Numbered from the stretch's first letter, positions 43,228 to 52,519 are shown. The stretch: DNA of 64,000 nucleotides from Kribbella pittospori (GCF_004331465.1 NZ_SJKB01000008.1:1-64000), one strand, 5' to 3'. The notes: generated by a model from the sequence alone, not told the origin. Translations and numbers: made by a program.

Positions 43228-43919
43228 AGGGGTTGGGCGAGGGCTTCTAGGTGGGATTGCCAGTGGGGGGCGCGGGAGTTGGGGAGGGGGTCTATGGGGG
43301 AGTCGGACCAGGCGTGGATGGGGCGGATGCCGTGGAGAGCGTTGACCAGCCAGGCTTCGGTGGTGTTCTGGAGGTCGGTTGGGGTGATGGGGTGTTCGGA
43401 GACGGGCGTGCCTTGGGTGGTGGCGACGCGGCGGAGGAGTTGGGAGGTGACGGACGGGAGGAGGGGACGGTCGGACGGTGGGAAGCAGAGCGTGTCGTCC
43501 TCCCACCAGGCAACGGCCGAGTAGGCGGCCTCGAGGACGGTGCCGTCCTGGTCGAGGAGGAGGATCTCGTCGGCGCGATGCGCGGCGGACTCCTTCAGCT
43601 TGCCCAGTAGCTCCAGGTCAGGACCCTTCACCCGCGGCTCTGTGCGTGGATCGGGACCCTCGTGTACGGCGACCCGGACGCGGCCGCCGGTCGGCGGAGC
43701 GGGCCGGCGCTGGACCGCGAGCTCGCCCGACTCGTGCAGCTCGAACCTGGGAAACCAGCGACCGAAACCCGGCAAGCGGCCGACCTGCTTGTCCCAATAA
43801 ACCGACGCATCCACCCCCGCCGCCGCACACGACCCGACGAACCGTTCCCGGTGCAGCTCGATCCCCCGAACCTTGCCATCGGCAACCAAGAACGAATCCG
43901 CCACCCGCAAACCACTCAT
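43224..43919 (-). CDS. pabC: aminotransferase class IV, probably aminodeoxychorismate lyase
   Basis: 231 residues of a PLP fold type IV enzyme: R-V-A-D-S-F-L-V start, E-L-H-R-E-R-F, Lys of K-L-K-E-S-A, E-I-L-L-L-D-Q-D-G-T-V-L-E and a C-terminal T-P-T-D-L. The pairing with pabB, whose stop its ATG overlaps, points to release of p-aminobenzoate from aminodeoxychorismate for folate synthesis; a D-amino-acid or branched-chain aminotransferase cannot be excluded on sequence alone. The TAG stop lies within repeat C. No pabA is adjacent. Confidence 0.82.
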   Translation of the reverse strand: MSGLRVADSFLVADGKVRGIELHRERFVGSCAAAGVDASVYWDKQVGRLPGFGRWFPRFELHESGELAVQRRPAPPTGGRVRVAVHEGPDPRTEPRVKGPDLELLGKLKESAAHRADEILLLDQDGTVLEAAYSAVAWWEDDTLCFPPSDRPLLPSVTSQLLRRVATTQGTPVSEHPITPTDLQNTTEAWLVNALHGIRPIHAWSDSPIDPLPNSRAPHWQSHLEALAQPL

Positions 43920-45304
43920 GTCCCCCACCCTTCGGCCGCGGCGTTCCCGCCCACGGCTGCCATTGCCTTCAGCACCATTTCGTCGTACTCCGCGACCGGA
44001 TCGGAGTCGAGCACGATCGCGCCCCCCGCGCCTACTACTGTTCCGTCCGGCGTCAGCACCGCCGTACGGATCACCACACTCAGATCCGCCCGCCCGTCCA
44101 CGGTCAGATAGCCGAGCACACCCGAATACACCCCACGGGCACTCGACTCCAACGAGTCGAGAATCTCCATCGTGCGGATCTTCGGCGCACCCGTCATCGA
44201 CCCCGGCGGGAAGCACGCCCGGACCGCGTCGATCGCACTCACCCCGGAGCGCAACCGACCGCGGACCGTGGTGACGAGCTGATGGACGGTCCGGTAGCTC
44301 TCGACCTCCATCAGCTGTGGCACGTGCACCGTGCCCGGCCGGCTCACCCGGCCGAGGTCGTTGCGGATCAAGTCGACGATCATCAGGTTCTCGGCCCGGG
44401 TCTTCTCGTCCTCGGCCAGTGCCTTCGCCGCCAGTTGGTCCTGCGCCGGGTCCGCCTCCCGCGGCGCGGTCCCCTTGATCGGTCGGCACTCGGCCCACCC
44501 GTCCGCGTCCACGGTCAGGAACCGTTCCGGCGACGAGCTGGCCACCGCGAGATCGCCGTACCGAAGGAAGGCGGCGTACGGCGCCGGGTTGGCCGCCCGC
44601 TGCCACCGGAAGAACTCGAACGGGTCGGGCACGGACGGCAGGCGGACCCGGTTGGTCAGGCAGACCTCGTACGTCTCCCCCGCCTCCAGCGCCGCCATGC
44701 ACGCCTCGATCCCGGCCAGGTACGTCGGCCGGTCCTGCTCGAGATGCGCCTCGAGATCGAGCCGCGCGATCGCCGGTACGCCGTCGCCGGACATCCACCA
44801 GTCCGACGCGGTCCGCACCGCCCGATCCAGCCACCCCGCGCCCGCGTCCTGTTCGTCGACGGCGACGAGGTAGGTGATGTCCCGGTCGTGGTCGATCACG
44901 ACGAACCGGTTGGCCCAGATCCACAGCGCGTCCGGCGTCGGCGCCTCATGGGCCGCGACTCCCCCGGTCAGCGCCTTGAGCTCGTAGCCGAAGTACCCGA
45001 CGTACCCACCGTTGAAGAGTCCGGTCAGCTCATCCGGTACGGCGTCCAGCCGACCGGCCTTCTCCGCCAGCCGCTCGCCCAGCTCCACGAACACATCGCC
45101 GTCGGCGACATCCCGTACGACGACCTCCGCGTCGGGGCCGGCCGTCGTACCGAGGACCGAGACACGTCGTACCGCCCGGTCCGTCAGGCTGCCGTCGAGC
45201 CAGAACGCAACAGGTTCTTCGGCCAGCAGCTCGCGGTAGACAGTCTCTCCGTCGAGCGCCCGGTCGACCGTCCGGACGGACCAGCTCAGCGCACCCACAG
45301 GCAC
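43916..45304 (-). CDS. pabB: aminodeoxychorismate synthase component I
   Basis: 462 residues of a chorismate-utilising enzyme: G-G-Y-V-G-Y-F-G-Y-E, S-S-S-P-E-R-F-L, C-R-P-I-K-G-T-A-P-R, V-D-L-I-R-N-D-L-G-R and P-P-G-S-M-T-G-A-P-K-I-R. P-I-K-G-T is characteristic of PabB/TrpE. The adjoining pabC argues for p-aminobenzoate synthesis over tryptophan. Start GTG 45304. It couples to pabC by a 4-nt overlap. The glutamine amidotransferase (PabA) must be encoded elsewhere. Confidence 0.9.
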   Translation of the reverse strand: MPVGALSWSVRTVDRALDGETVYRELLAEEPVAFWLDGSLTDRAVRRVSVLGTTAGPDAEVVVRDVADGDVFVELGERLAEKAGRLDAVPDELTGLFNGGYVGYFGYELKALTGGVAAHEAPTPDALWIWANRFVVIDHDRDITYLVAVDEQDAGAGWLDRAVRTASDWWMSGDGVPAIARLDLEAHLEQDRPTYLAGIEACMAALEAGETYEVCLTNRVRLPSVPDPFEFFRWQRAANPAPYAAFLRYGDLAVASSSPERFLTVDADGWAECRPIKGTAPREADPAQDQLAAKALAEDEKTRAENLMIVDLIRNDLGRVSRPGTVHVPQLMEVESYRTVHQLVTTVRGRLRSGVSAIDAVRACFPPGSMTGAPKIRTMEILDSLESSARGVYSGVLGYLTVDGRADLSVVIRTAVLTPDGTVVGAGGAIVLDSDPVAEYDEMVLKAMAAVGGNAAAEGWGT

Positions 45305-45343
45305 ACGCTACCTACCTGCGGGCGGATCCTCGCCCCTGACTCG

Positions 45344-46120
45344 TCAGGCGGTCAGAGCGAGCTTGGTGCGCATGGCTGTGATCCGGCGGATCGGGATCGC
45401 GACCTCGAGGCCGTCCTTCGACTCCGCGCGATCCGCCAGCCAGCCGGCCGCGGTGTCCCGGCGGGCATCCGGCGTCCCGGGAAGGTAGAGCGCGTTGACC
45501 AAACGATGCGCGTCGTCGCGGCTGCGGATCATGTAGACGTATCGCTCCCGCTGGCTCTCCATCACGTCGAAACCCGCGTGGTGGAGCTGGTCCTTGAGCT
45601 CGGTGATCTCGCCACCGGCCGGGAACTGCGGGGTCGACCGCAGCCGCGTGGTCAGACCGCTCAGCGTGCGGATGTCACCGCGGCGGAGCGGTCGTACGGC
45701 GGGCACGATCGCGGCCAGCACACCGCCGCGACGCAGTACCCGGGCCGCCTCGGCCAGGACCGCGGGCAGCGGCTGCAGCACCATCAGGCCCATCGAACAG
45801 GTGACGACGTCGAACACCTCGTTCGCGAACGGCAGGTGCAACGCGTCCGACTGCACTCGTGGACCGGGAGCGCCGGCCAACTGAGCCGGGTTGTTGTCGA
45901 CGCCGACGACCCAGTGGCCGTGCAGCTCGCGGGAGACCGGGCCGTTGCCGCAGGCCAGGTCGAGGACGCGCCGGGCCTCGCCGGAGACTGCGCGCACCAG
46001 CCAGCGGTACGGCGTGTGGTCGCCGGCCACCGCACGGGAGAGCAGGGCTTCGGTGCTACCCGGAGTCGCGGTGTGGAACTCCCGCAGGTACTCGGGCCAA
46101 TCGATCAGATTCTCAGACAT
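45344..46120 (-). CDS. class I SAM-dependent methyltransferase
   Basis: 258 residues. R-V-L-D-L-A-C-G-N-G-P-V is motif I for SAM, V-V-G-V-D-N-N its acidic end, and F-D-V-V-T-C-S-M-G-L-M-V-L the motif after it (methyltransf_11 type). R-V-L-R-R-G-G-V-L-A follows. The C-terminal part lacks a recognisable substrate domain. It is separated from pabB by 39 nt on the same strand and may share a transcript. Substrate unknown. Confidence 0.85.
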   Translation of the reverse strand: MSENLIDWPEYLREFHTATPGSTEALLSRAVAGDHTPYRWLVRAVSGEARRVLDLACGNGPVSRELHGHWVVGVDNNPAQLAGAPGPRVQSDALHLPFANEVFDVVTCSMGLMVLQPLPAVLAEAARVLRRGGVLAAIVPAVRPLRRGDIRTLSGLTTRLRSTPQFPAGGEITELKDQLHHAGFDVMESQRERYVYMIRSRDDAHRLVNALYLPGTPDARRDTAAGWLADRAESKDGLEVAIPIRRITAMRTKLALTA

Positions 46121-46202
46121 CGCGCAGTGAGGCTACCTCGTGACCACCCGCCGTACACCATCGAGCGCACAGCGTGGGCGGTCTCTTAATACAGCTTTGA
46201 AC

Positions 46203-46907
46203 TCAGACCCGGCTGACGAAGATGTGACCGGCGGTCTCGTCGCTGATCACGCCACCCGCCTCGCGGCTGCCGACCAGGACACCCTCGGTGTCCATCGTCG
46301 AGTCGACCTCGCGGCCCGGCAGCGCGCCGGCCCGGCGCAGTACAGCCATCGCGTCGTCGTCGGTCTGGACCGGCTCCGCGATCCGGCGGACCAGCACCCG
46401 GACGCTCTCGCCGGTGGACGCGTCGAGCACCTTGTCCAGCGGCTCGACGCCGATCCGGAAGTCCTCGATCCCGCTCGCCTGGCCGCTGATCTCCAGCTCC
46501 TCCAGACCCGGGATCGGGTTCCCGTACGGCGACTCGGTCGGGTTGTTCAGGATCTTGAGCAACCGCAGCTCCACCGCATCGCTCATCACGTGCTCCCAGC
46601 GGCAGGCCTCCGCGTGCACGTCCTCCCACTCCAGCCCGATCACGTCGACCAGCAGCCGCTCGGCCAGCCGGTGCTTGCGCATCACCCGGACCGCCTGCTT
46701 CCGGCCGACGTCGGTGAGCTCCAGGTGGCGGTCGCCCTCCACCTTGATCAGCCCGTCGCGCTCCATCCGGGCGACTGTCTGGCTGACCGTCGGACCGGAC
46801 TGGTGCAGGCGTTCGGCGATCCGCGCGCGCAGCGGCAGGATCCCCTCTTCCTCCAGCTCGTAGACGGTCCGCAAGTACATCTCGGTGGTATCGATCAGCT
46901 CGCTCAC
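46203..46907 (-). CDS. ideR: DtxR family metal-dependent regulator (IdeR-like)
   Basis: About 234 residues. L-I-D-T-T-E-M-Y-L-R-T-V-Y-E-L-E-E-E-G, the HTH R-I-A-E-R-L-H-Q-S-G-P-T-V-S-Q-T-V, and the metal-site stretch M-R-K-H-R-L-A-E-R-L-L-V-D-V with C-R-W-E-H-V-M-S-D match mycobacterial IdeR throughout, and a C-terminal SH3-like domain follows. It represses iron-uptake genes when Fe2+ is bound. The GTG at 46907 gives the family start; an ATG at 46916 is possible. An iron-box-like palindrome lies just upstream. Confidence 0.92.
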   Translation of the reverse strand: MSELIDTTEMYLRTVYELEEEGILPLRARIAERLHQSGPTVSQTVARMERDGLIKVEGDRHLELTDVGRKQAVRVMRKHRLAERLLVDVIGLEWEDVHAEACRWEHVMSDAVELRLLKILNNPTESPYGNPIPGLEELEISGQASGIEDFRIGVEPLDKVLDASTGESVRVLVRRIAEPVQTDDDAMAVLRRAGALPGREVDSTMDTEGVLVGSREAGGVISDETAGHIFVSRV

Positions 46908-46925
46908 GACAACCATTCTCACCTA

Positions 46926-46942
46926 TGTAGGCAAGCCTGACC
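46926..46942. promoter_or_regulatory. iron-box-like site
   Basis: TGTAGGCAAGCCTGACC contains the palindromic core AGGCAAGCCT and resembles the IdeR/DtxR consensus TTAGG-TAGGCTAACCTAA. It lies 19-35 nt upstream of the IdeR start and between divergent genes, so it may autoregulate ideR. Confidence 0.5.
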
Positions 46943-47004
46943 GAATTCCCGGTGAACACGCGGACCGAGTAGGTCATAACCGCAACAGCACGCAGGATGG
47001 ACCG

Positions 47005-48291
47005 ATGGCGCCTGCGGTGATGTGGTTCCGGCGGGACCTCCGGCTGACCGACAATCCTGCGCTGCTTGACGCGGTCGCCGCGGGTGACGGCCGGGTGCTC
47101 GGCCTGTTCGTGCTCGACCCCCACCTGTGGGACCGCGCGGGTGATCCACGCCGTGAGCAGTTGGCGGCATCGTTGCGGCGGCTCTCCGATTCCTTCGGCG
47201 GACGGCTCGTCGTACGACGGGGTGATCCGGCAACCGTCGTACCGGCGTTGGCCGAGGAGATTGGTGCGGTCAGTGTGCACATCAGCGCGGACTACGGCCC
47301 TTACGGACAGCGCCGGGACAAAGAAGTTGAAGCCTCATTGAAGTGTCCGCTGGTGGCGACCGGATCGCCGTACGCGATCGCGCCCGGGCGGATCCTGAAC
47401 CAGCAGCATCGCCCGTACCAGGTGTTCACGCCGTACTTCCGGGCCTGGCTCGAGCACGGCTGGCGCCGCCCGGTCGATGCGCCTGCGAACGTCAAGTGGC
47501 TCGAGGCAGGCGGTGAGGATCTTCCGAAGAGCACCGTGGGCAGCGCCGCGCTCGAGCACTGGCATGAGTACCTTGACGACGTCGCGCGGTACGACGACGA
47601 GCGGGACCGGCCGGATCTCGACAGCACCTCACGGATGTCGATCCCGTTGAAGTACGGCGAGATCCACCCGCGCAGCATGCTCGCCGATCTCGCGCGCAAA
47701 CGCAGTCAGGGCGCGGACGCCTATCGTCGCCAGCTCGCCTGGCGCGAGTTCTGCGCGGATCTGCTGGCGCAGCATCCCGACGCCGCCTGGAAGCCACTGC
47801 GGCCCGAGTTCGAGCGGATGGAGTACGACGAACCCGGCGGCCTGTTCGATGCGTGGTGCGAAGGCCGGACCGGGTATCCATTCGTCGATGCCGGGATGCG
47901 GCAGCTCGCCGAGACCGGCTTCCTGCACAACCGCGTGCGGATGGTGGTCGCGTCGTTCCTGGTCAAAGACCTGCACATTCACTGGAAGTTCGGCGCCCGC
48001 TGGTTCATGCGGTCGCTGACCGACGGCGACCTCGCCTCGAACTCGCTGAACTGGCAGTGGGTGGCCGGCTGCGGTGCCGACGCGGCGCCGTACTTCCGGA
48101 TCTTCAACCCGGTCGGCCAGGGCAAGAAGTTCGATCCCGACGGTGAGTACGTCCGCCGCTGGGTGCCCGAGCTGCGCGATCTCGACGGCAGCGCGGTCCA
48201 CGAACCGTGGAAGCACGGCTACCCCGATCCGGTCGTCGACCACGCCGAAGCCCGCCGCGAGGCGCTCCGCCGGTACGACGCCATCCGCTGA
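47005..48291 (+). CDS. phrB: deoxyribodipyrimidine photolyase
   Basis: 428 residues. An N-terminal Rossmann-like antenna domain (V-M-W-F-R-R-D-L-R-L-T-D-N-P-A-L) and a C-terminal FAD domain (R-R-Q-L-A-W-R-E-F-C, T-G-Y-P-F-V-D-A-G-M-R-Q-L, N-S-L-N-W-Q-W-V-A-G, A-P-Y-F-R-I-F-N-P) give a class I CPD photolyase, which reverses UV-made cyclobutane dimers using blue light. The ATG at 47005 begins M-A-P-A-V-M-W-F-R-R. It is monocistronic. Confidence 0.92.
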   Translation: MAPAVMWFRRDLRLTDNPALLDAVAAGDGRVLGLFVLDPHLWDRAGDPRREQLAASLRRLSDSFGGRLVVRRGDPATVVPALAEEIGAVSVHISADYGPYGQRRDKEVEASLKCPLVATGSPYAIAPGRILNQQHRPYQVFTPYFRAWLEHGWRRPVDAPANVKWLEAGGEDLPKSTVGSAALEHWHEYLDDVARYDDERDRPDLDSTSRMSIPLKYGEIHPRSMLADLARKRSQGADAYRRQLAWREFCADLLAQHPDAAWKPLRPEFERMEYDEPGGLFDAWCEGRTGYPFVDAGMRQLAETGFLHNRVRMVVASFLVKDLHIHWKFGARWFMRSLTDGDLASNSLNWQWVAGCGADAAPYFRIFNPVGQGKKFDPDGEYVRRWVPELRDLDGSAVHEPWKHGYPDPVVDHAEARREALRRYDAIR

Positions 48292-48428
48292 CCCGGATCT
48301 CCACCACTCACCAACCACCCATCTCCCTCCCGCCACACGCTCACCGCCGGTCGAACCCGGCGGTGAGCACGGGGTTGGTGAGTGGCGCACGTCCGCAACA
48401 CTTGACGCCAACCTCAGCCATAGTCCTA

Positions 48429-48444
48429 TAGTGCTAGGTAACTA
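48429..48444. promoter_or_regulatory. candidate GntR (YtrA-type) operator
   Basis: TAGT-GCTAGGTA-ACTA, a short dyad 20 nt upstream of the small GntR regulator start at 48464 and near a -10-like TATAGT. The symmetry is limited to 4-bp half sites, so this is only a candidate autoregulatory site. Confidence 0.35.
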
Positions 48445-48463
48445 GATGAATGGGGTTTGATTG

Positions 48464-48856
48464 ATGATCGAGTTCCATCTGGACGGGCGGTCGGGGGTGT
48501 CGCCGTACCAGCAGATCGTCCAGCAGGTCCGGAACGCGCTGCGACTCGGACTGCTGCGCAAGGGCGACCAGTTGCCGACGGTGAAGGATGTCGTCGCGGC
48601 GCTGGCGATCAACCCGAACACGGTGCTCAAGGCGTACCGCGAGCTGGAGCACGAAGGCCTGGTGCAGGCCCGGCCGGGACGCGGCACGTTCGTGACCCGG
48701 ACACTGACCGACAACACGCTGGCCGCGCACGGCCCGCTGCGGCAGGACCTGCGCCGCTGGCTGGCGAAGGCGCGCAAGGCCGGCCTCGACGACGAGAGCA
48801 TCGAGGCGTTGTTCCTGACCACGTTTCGGTCCGCCGCTCTGGAGGACTTAGCATGA
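48464..48856 (+). CDS. GntR family transcriptional regulator, YtrA type
   Basis: 130 residues with G-V-S-P-Y-Q-Q-I-V-Q-Q-V-R-N-A-L-R-L-G, Q-L-P-T-V-K-D-V-V-A-A-L-A-I-N-P-N-T-V-L-K-A-Y-R-E-L-E and a short C-terminal helix, no ligand domain. It begins the second GntR-ATPase-permease module of the window. The ATG at 48464 is one codon after a TTG; its stop overlaps the ATPase start (ATGA). Confidence 0.9.
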   Translation: MIEFHLDGRSGVSPYQQIVQQVRNALRLGLLRKGDQLPTVKDVVAALAINPNTVLKAYRELEHEGLVQARPGRGTFVTRTLTDNTLAAHGPLRQDLRRWLAKARKAGLDDESIEALFLTTFRSAALEDLA

Positions 48857-49734
48857 CCGCCGTCCTGCAGGCCCGCGGCCTGGGCAAGAAGTACGGCCGG
48901 CGCTGGGCGCTGACCGACTGCGATCTGGAAGTGCCGGCCGGACATGTCGTCGGGCTCGTCGGCCCGAACGGCGCCGGCAAGAGCACGCTGCTCAACCTGT
49001 CCGTCGGGATGATCACCCCGTCCGCCGGATCCGTCGAGGTGCTGGGCGGCCCGGCCGGCGCACAGCAGGCCAAGGTCGGGTACGTCGCTCAGGACGCGCC
49101 GACGTACGCCCGGTTGAGCGTCGCCGACCACCTGAAGCTCGGCGCGAAACTCAACCCCGGCTGGGACGACGGTGTCGCCCAGCGGATCCAGCGCCTCGGG
49201 CTCGACCCGAAGCAGAAGGCCGGCAAGCTGTCCGGCGGCCAGCGAGCCCAGCTCGCGCTCACACTCGGCCTGGCCAAGCGGCCCGACCTGCTGATCCTCG
49301 ACGAACCTGTCGCCGCGCTCGATCCGCTGGCCCGGCGTGAGTTCCTGCAGGACCTGATGGAGGCAGTCGCCGAGCAGGAGCTCAGCGTCGTACTGTCCTC
49401 GCACCTCGTCTCCGATGTGGAGCGATCCTGCGACTTCCTGATCGTGCTGGTCGATTCGCGCGTCCAGGTCAGCGGCGAGATCGACACCTTGCTGACGACG
49501 CACTTCCGGCTGACCGGTCCACGACGCGCCGCCAAGGATCTGCCCGGCGATCAGCACGTCGTGACCGAGAGCCACACCGACGTGCAGTCGACCTTCCTGA
49601 TCCGCACCGAGAAGCCGATCCTCGACCCGGCCTGGACCGTCACCCAACTCACCCTTGAGGACCTGGTCCTGGCGTACATGGCCAGCAGCGTCCCCGCCCA
49701 ACCCCAACGTCCGGTCCTGGAGGTGCAGCGATGA
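48853..49734 (+). CDS. ABC transporter ATP-binding protein
   Basis: 293 residues: Walker A G-P-N-G-A-G-K-S-T, Q-loop Y-V-A-Q-D-A, signature L-S-G-G-Q-R-A-Q, Walker B L-L-I-L-D-E-P-V, switch His in S-S-H-L. The signature and Walker motifs are standard, unlike those of the paralogue at 39551. Overlaps the regulator and permease genes by 4 nt on both sides. Export of an antimicrobial or lipid is likely for such modules but not shown. Confidence 0.93.
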   Translation: MTAVLQARGLGKKYGRRWALTDCDLEVPAGHVVGLVGPNGAGKSTLLNLSVGMITPSAGSVEVLGGPAGAQQAKVGYVAQDAPTYARLSVADHLKLGAKLNPGWDDGVAQRIQRLGLDPKQKAGKLSGGQRAQLALTLGLAKRPDLLILDEPVAALDPLARREFLQDLMEAVAEQELSVVLSSHLVSDVERSCDFLIVLVDSRVQVSGEIDTLLTTHFRLTGPRRAAKDLPGDQHVVTESHTDVQSTFLIRTEKPILDPAWTVTQLTLEDLVLAYMASSVPAQPQRPVLEVQR

Positions 49735-50771
49735 TCTGGCTGACCTGGCGGCAGTTCCGCGTCCAGTTCCTCGTGGTCGCGTCCGTGATCGCCGCGACCG
49801 CGGTCGTCCTGGCGGTGACCGGACCGGGCCTGCTCGACGACTACCACCGACTGGCCGACAACTTCATCGCGAACCTCGGCTTCGAGCGCCTCAACCCATT
49901 CCTGTACATCGCCGGGCAAGTCCTGCTGTACGCCGTTCCGCCGGTGATCGGCGCGTTCTGGGGCGCACCGCTGATCGCCCGCGAACTGGAGACGGGCACC
50001 CACCGGCTGGCGTGGAGCCAGAGCGTCTCGCGGTGGCGCTGGCTGGCCACCAAGGTCGGGTTCACCGGACTCGCCGCGATCGCGATCACCGGTCTGCTGA
50101 GTCTCGCGGTCACCTGGTGGTCCGACCCGATCGACGACGCGATCAACGCCGGGCAGAACTCGAACAACTACCTGCCGCGGATGTTCCCGCCGGTCTTCGG
50201 CGCCCGCGGTCTGGTCCCGATCGGGTACGCCGCCTTCGCCTTCGCGCTCGGGGTCGCGATCGGGCTCGTCGTCCGGCGTACCCTCGTCGCCCTCGCGATC
50301 ACGCTGGCCGCGGTGATCCTGGTGCAGGTCCTCACGCCGACGCTGATCCGGCCGCACCTGATGGCGCCGACGGAGGCCTACCTGACCGTCAGCCTGGACA
50401 ATCTCCGTGGCTTCATGGTGACCGGGGACGGCAATCCTCCACAGGTGAAGCAGATCGAGGTGGCCAGCGGGTCCGTCGGCGCCTGGAAACTGTCCGACCG
50501 CACCGTGGACAAGGCCGGCAACACTGTGGACCCATTGCCGGCCTGGGTGATCGGTTGCGAGCCTGGCGGGCCCAATCAGACCGCCGCCGAGCGACCGGCA
50601 GCGGCCGCTTGCTTCCAACGACTGGCGGACGAGGGCTATCGGCAGCACATCAAGTACTTCAATGCCGACAGGTTCTGGGCTCTGCAGTGGCGTGAGTTCG
50701 GGCTGTTCATGCTGCTGGCGTTCGGACTGACCGGGTTCAGCTTCTGGCGGATCCGCCGCGACCTGTCCTGA
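49731..50771 (+). CDS. ABC transporter permease subunit
   Basis: 346 residues. A membrane helix at residues 12-35, a second at about 60-80, several in the middle (99-125, 155-190) and one near 322-342, with a ~120-residue extracytoplasmic loop between the last two. W-L-T-W-R-Q-F-R starts this group of ABC-2-like permeases. It ends the module and its last 35 nt overlap the convergent APC transporter gene. Confidence 0.85.
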   Translation: MIWLTWRQFRVQFLVVASVIAATAVVLAVTGPGLLDDYHRLADNFIANLGFERLNPFLYIAGQVLLYAVPPVIGAFWGAPLIARELETGTHRLAWSQSVSRWRWLATKVGFTGLAAIAITGLLSLAVTWWSDPIDDAINAGQNSNNYLPRMFPPVFGARGLVPIGYAAFAFALGVAIGLVVRRTLVALAITLAAVILVQVLTPTLIRPHLMAPTEAYLTVSLDNLRGFMVTGDGNPPQVKQIEVASGSVGAWKLSDRTVDKAGNTVDPLPAWVIGCEPGGPNQTAAERPAAAACFQRLADEGYRQHIKYFNADRFWALQWREFGLFMLLAFGLTGFSFWRIRRDLS

Positions 50772-51993
50772 GTTTCCTGACGATCAGGGCGATCGCGAGG
50801 AGTCCGGCTCCCACCACGGCTGAAGTCCACGGGAGGGTGACGGCCAGAACGACGCAGCCGATGAGGCCGATCACGTTGAGGGCACGGGGCCATCGACGCT
50901 GATCGGCCGGCTGCGTGAAGGCCGAGGCGTTGGCGATCGCGTAGTACAGCAGGACGCCGAACGACGAGAAGCCGATGACGCCGCGCAGGTCGGTGGTCAG
51001 GACGAGGATGCCGACGACCACGGCCAGCGCGATCTCGGCGTGGTGCGGGACCTGGAAGTGTGGATGGACGGCGGCCAGCCAGCCGGGGAGATCGTGGTTG
51101 CGGGCCATCGCGAGCGACGTACGACCGATGCCGGCGATCAGGGCGAGGAGTGCGCCGAGACTCGCCAGAGCGGCACCGATCCGGACGACGGGACTTGCCC
51201 AGGCGGCGCCCACGGTGTCGACCGCGGTGGCGAGTGGAGCGATCGTCGTCGCCGGATCGAGCACGAGCAGCAGCGCCACACCGACGGCAAGGTAGATGCC
51301 GATAGCAACGATGACGGCCGTGCTGATCGCCCGCGGGATGGTCTTGGCCGGCTCGCGGACCTCCTCGCCCATGGTCGCGATCCGCGCGTACCCGGCGAAC
51401 GCGAAGAACAACAGCCCCGCGGCCTGCAGGACGCCGTACGGCGAGGTGCCGGTGAGCTCCAGGTCGCGATGGGGCTCACCGGTGAACAGCACGATCAAGA
51501 CGAGCGCGAGGACCGCGAGAGTGCAGGCGACCAGGATCCTGGTCAGTCGCGCGGTCTTGGTGACACCGCGATAGTTGACCGCGGCCAACCCGGCCACGGC
51601 GGCCAACGCAACCAGTCTGCGCAACCATCCACCACCAGGTACGGCGTACGTCGCGAACGTCAACGCCATCGCGGCACACGACGCCGTCTTCCCCACCACG
51701 AAACACCACCCGGCAGCGAAGCCCCACCACTCCCCCAGCCGCTCGCGCCCGTACACATACGTCCCACCCGAGACTGGATAGACAGCCGCCAACTGGGCCG
51801 AGGACACCGCGTTGCAGTAGGCGACAACCGCGGCAATCGCCAGCCCGATCAGCAGCCCCGACCCGGCGGCCCGCCCAGCCGGTCCCCACACCGCGAAGAC
51901 TCCGGCCCCGACCATCGAACCGAGGCCGACCACGACGGCGTCGCCAACACCCAGCCGCCGGGCCAGGGTGGGATGCGACTGGGCGGCACTCAT
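50737..51993 (-). CDS. APC family amino acid permease
   Basis: 418 residues with about 11-12 membrane helices. The N-terminal G-L-G-S-M-V-G-A-G-V-F-A is the conserved helix-1 substrate loop, and S-G-G-T-Y-V-Y-G-R-E-R-L-G and F-A-F-A-G-Y-A-R-I follow the family order. Amino acid uptake or exchange is expected; the substrate is unknown. The ATG at 51993 comes 1 nt after the HIT protein stop, so both are co-transcribed. Confidence 0.88.
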   Translation of the reverse strand: MSAAQSHPTLARRLGVGDAVVVGLGSMVGAGVFAVWGPAGRAAGSGLLIGLAIAAVVAYCNAVSSAQLAAVYPVSGGTYVYGRERLGEWWGFAAGWCFVVGKTASCAAMALTFATYAVPGGGWLRRLVALAAVAGLAAVNYRGVTKTARLTRILVACTLAVLALVLIVLFTGEPHRDLELTGTSPYGVLQAAGLLFFAFAGYARIATMGEEVREPAKTIPRAISTAVIVAIGIYLAVGVALLLVLDPATTIAPLATAVDTVGAAWASPVVRIGAALASLGALLALIAGIGRTSLAMARNHDLPGWLAAVHPHFQVPHHAEIALAVVVGILVLTTDLRGVIGFSSFGVLLYYAIANASAFTQPADQRRWPRALNVIGLIGCVVLAVTLPWTSAVVGAGLLAIALIVRKLRTGRGGSARS

Positions 51994-51994
51994 G

Positions 51995-52519
51995 TCAGTC
52001 GCCCGCCGCCATCGCCGCGGCGATCTTCCGGTCGGCATCGGCAACGTCCTCCTCAGGCGCCGGCGGCAGCAGGTCCGCCCACAGCGGCAGCATCTCCCGG
52101 CGCGCCTCCAGCATGCCCAGCGGGCGCGGGTAGAACCACACGTGGAAATGGGCCGAACCGTCGCCCCAACGATAGACGTGCACCCGGGCGATGCCGCCGA
52201 GACCGAGGATCGCTCGCTCGATTCGCGCGACCACCGGACCGTAACTGGTCGCCTGGGCGGCGGGCAGGTCGGCGAAGCTGTCGTGGTGACCCCGGCTGGC
52301 CAGCCAGACCACTCCGGGGATGGTGACGTCCTTGGCCGGGCACAGCGCCCAGTTGTCGTCCATCCAGAGCGGCGGCCGGTGTTCGGACTCCTCGAACGAC
52401 GCCAGCCAGTCGCACAGCCCGCACGGATCCCCGCCGGGCTCGCCGACGCGGGGTGGTTCGGGGATCACACGCGGCGGCGGGTCGCGGCGGATCAACGGTT
52501 CGGCGTAGGGAAGTGTCAT
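51995..52519 (-). CDS. HIT-like family protein
   Basis: 174 residues. G-L-C-D-W-L-A-S-F-E and the C-terminal A-H-F-H-V-W-F-Y-P-R-P give the HIT-type H-x-H-x-(F/W) active-site region, in a form like galactose-1-phosphate uridylyltransferase/Ap4A phosphorylase relatives. The conserved two Cys of the zinc site are not all visible, so the exact reaction is open. The ATG at 52519 follows GGAGGGACC. It leads a short operon with the APC permease. Confidence 0.7.
   Translation of the reverse strand: MTLPYAEPLIRRDPPPRVIPEPPRVGEPGGDPCGLCDWLASFEESEHRPPLWMDDNWALCPAKDVTIPGVVWLASRGHHDSFADLPAAQATSYGPVVARIERAILGLGGIARVHVYRWGDGSAHFHVWFYPRPLGMLEARREMLPLWADLLPPAPEEDVADADRKIAAAMAAGD

Noticed and set aside
43478..46189. 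A 903-codon open frame on the + strand over pabC, pabB and a methyltransferase
   Set aside because: Composition is Arg/Pro-rich with no domain; the three - strand genes have clear family motifs.
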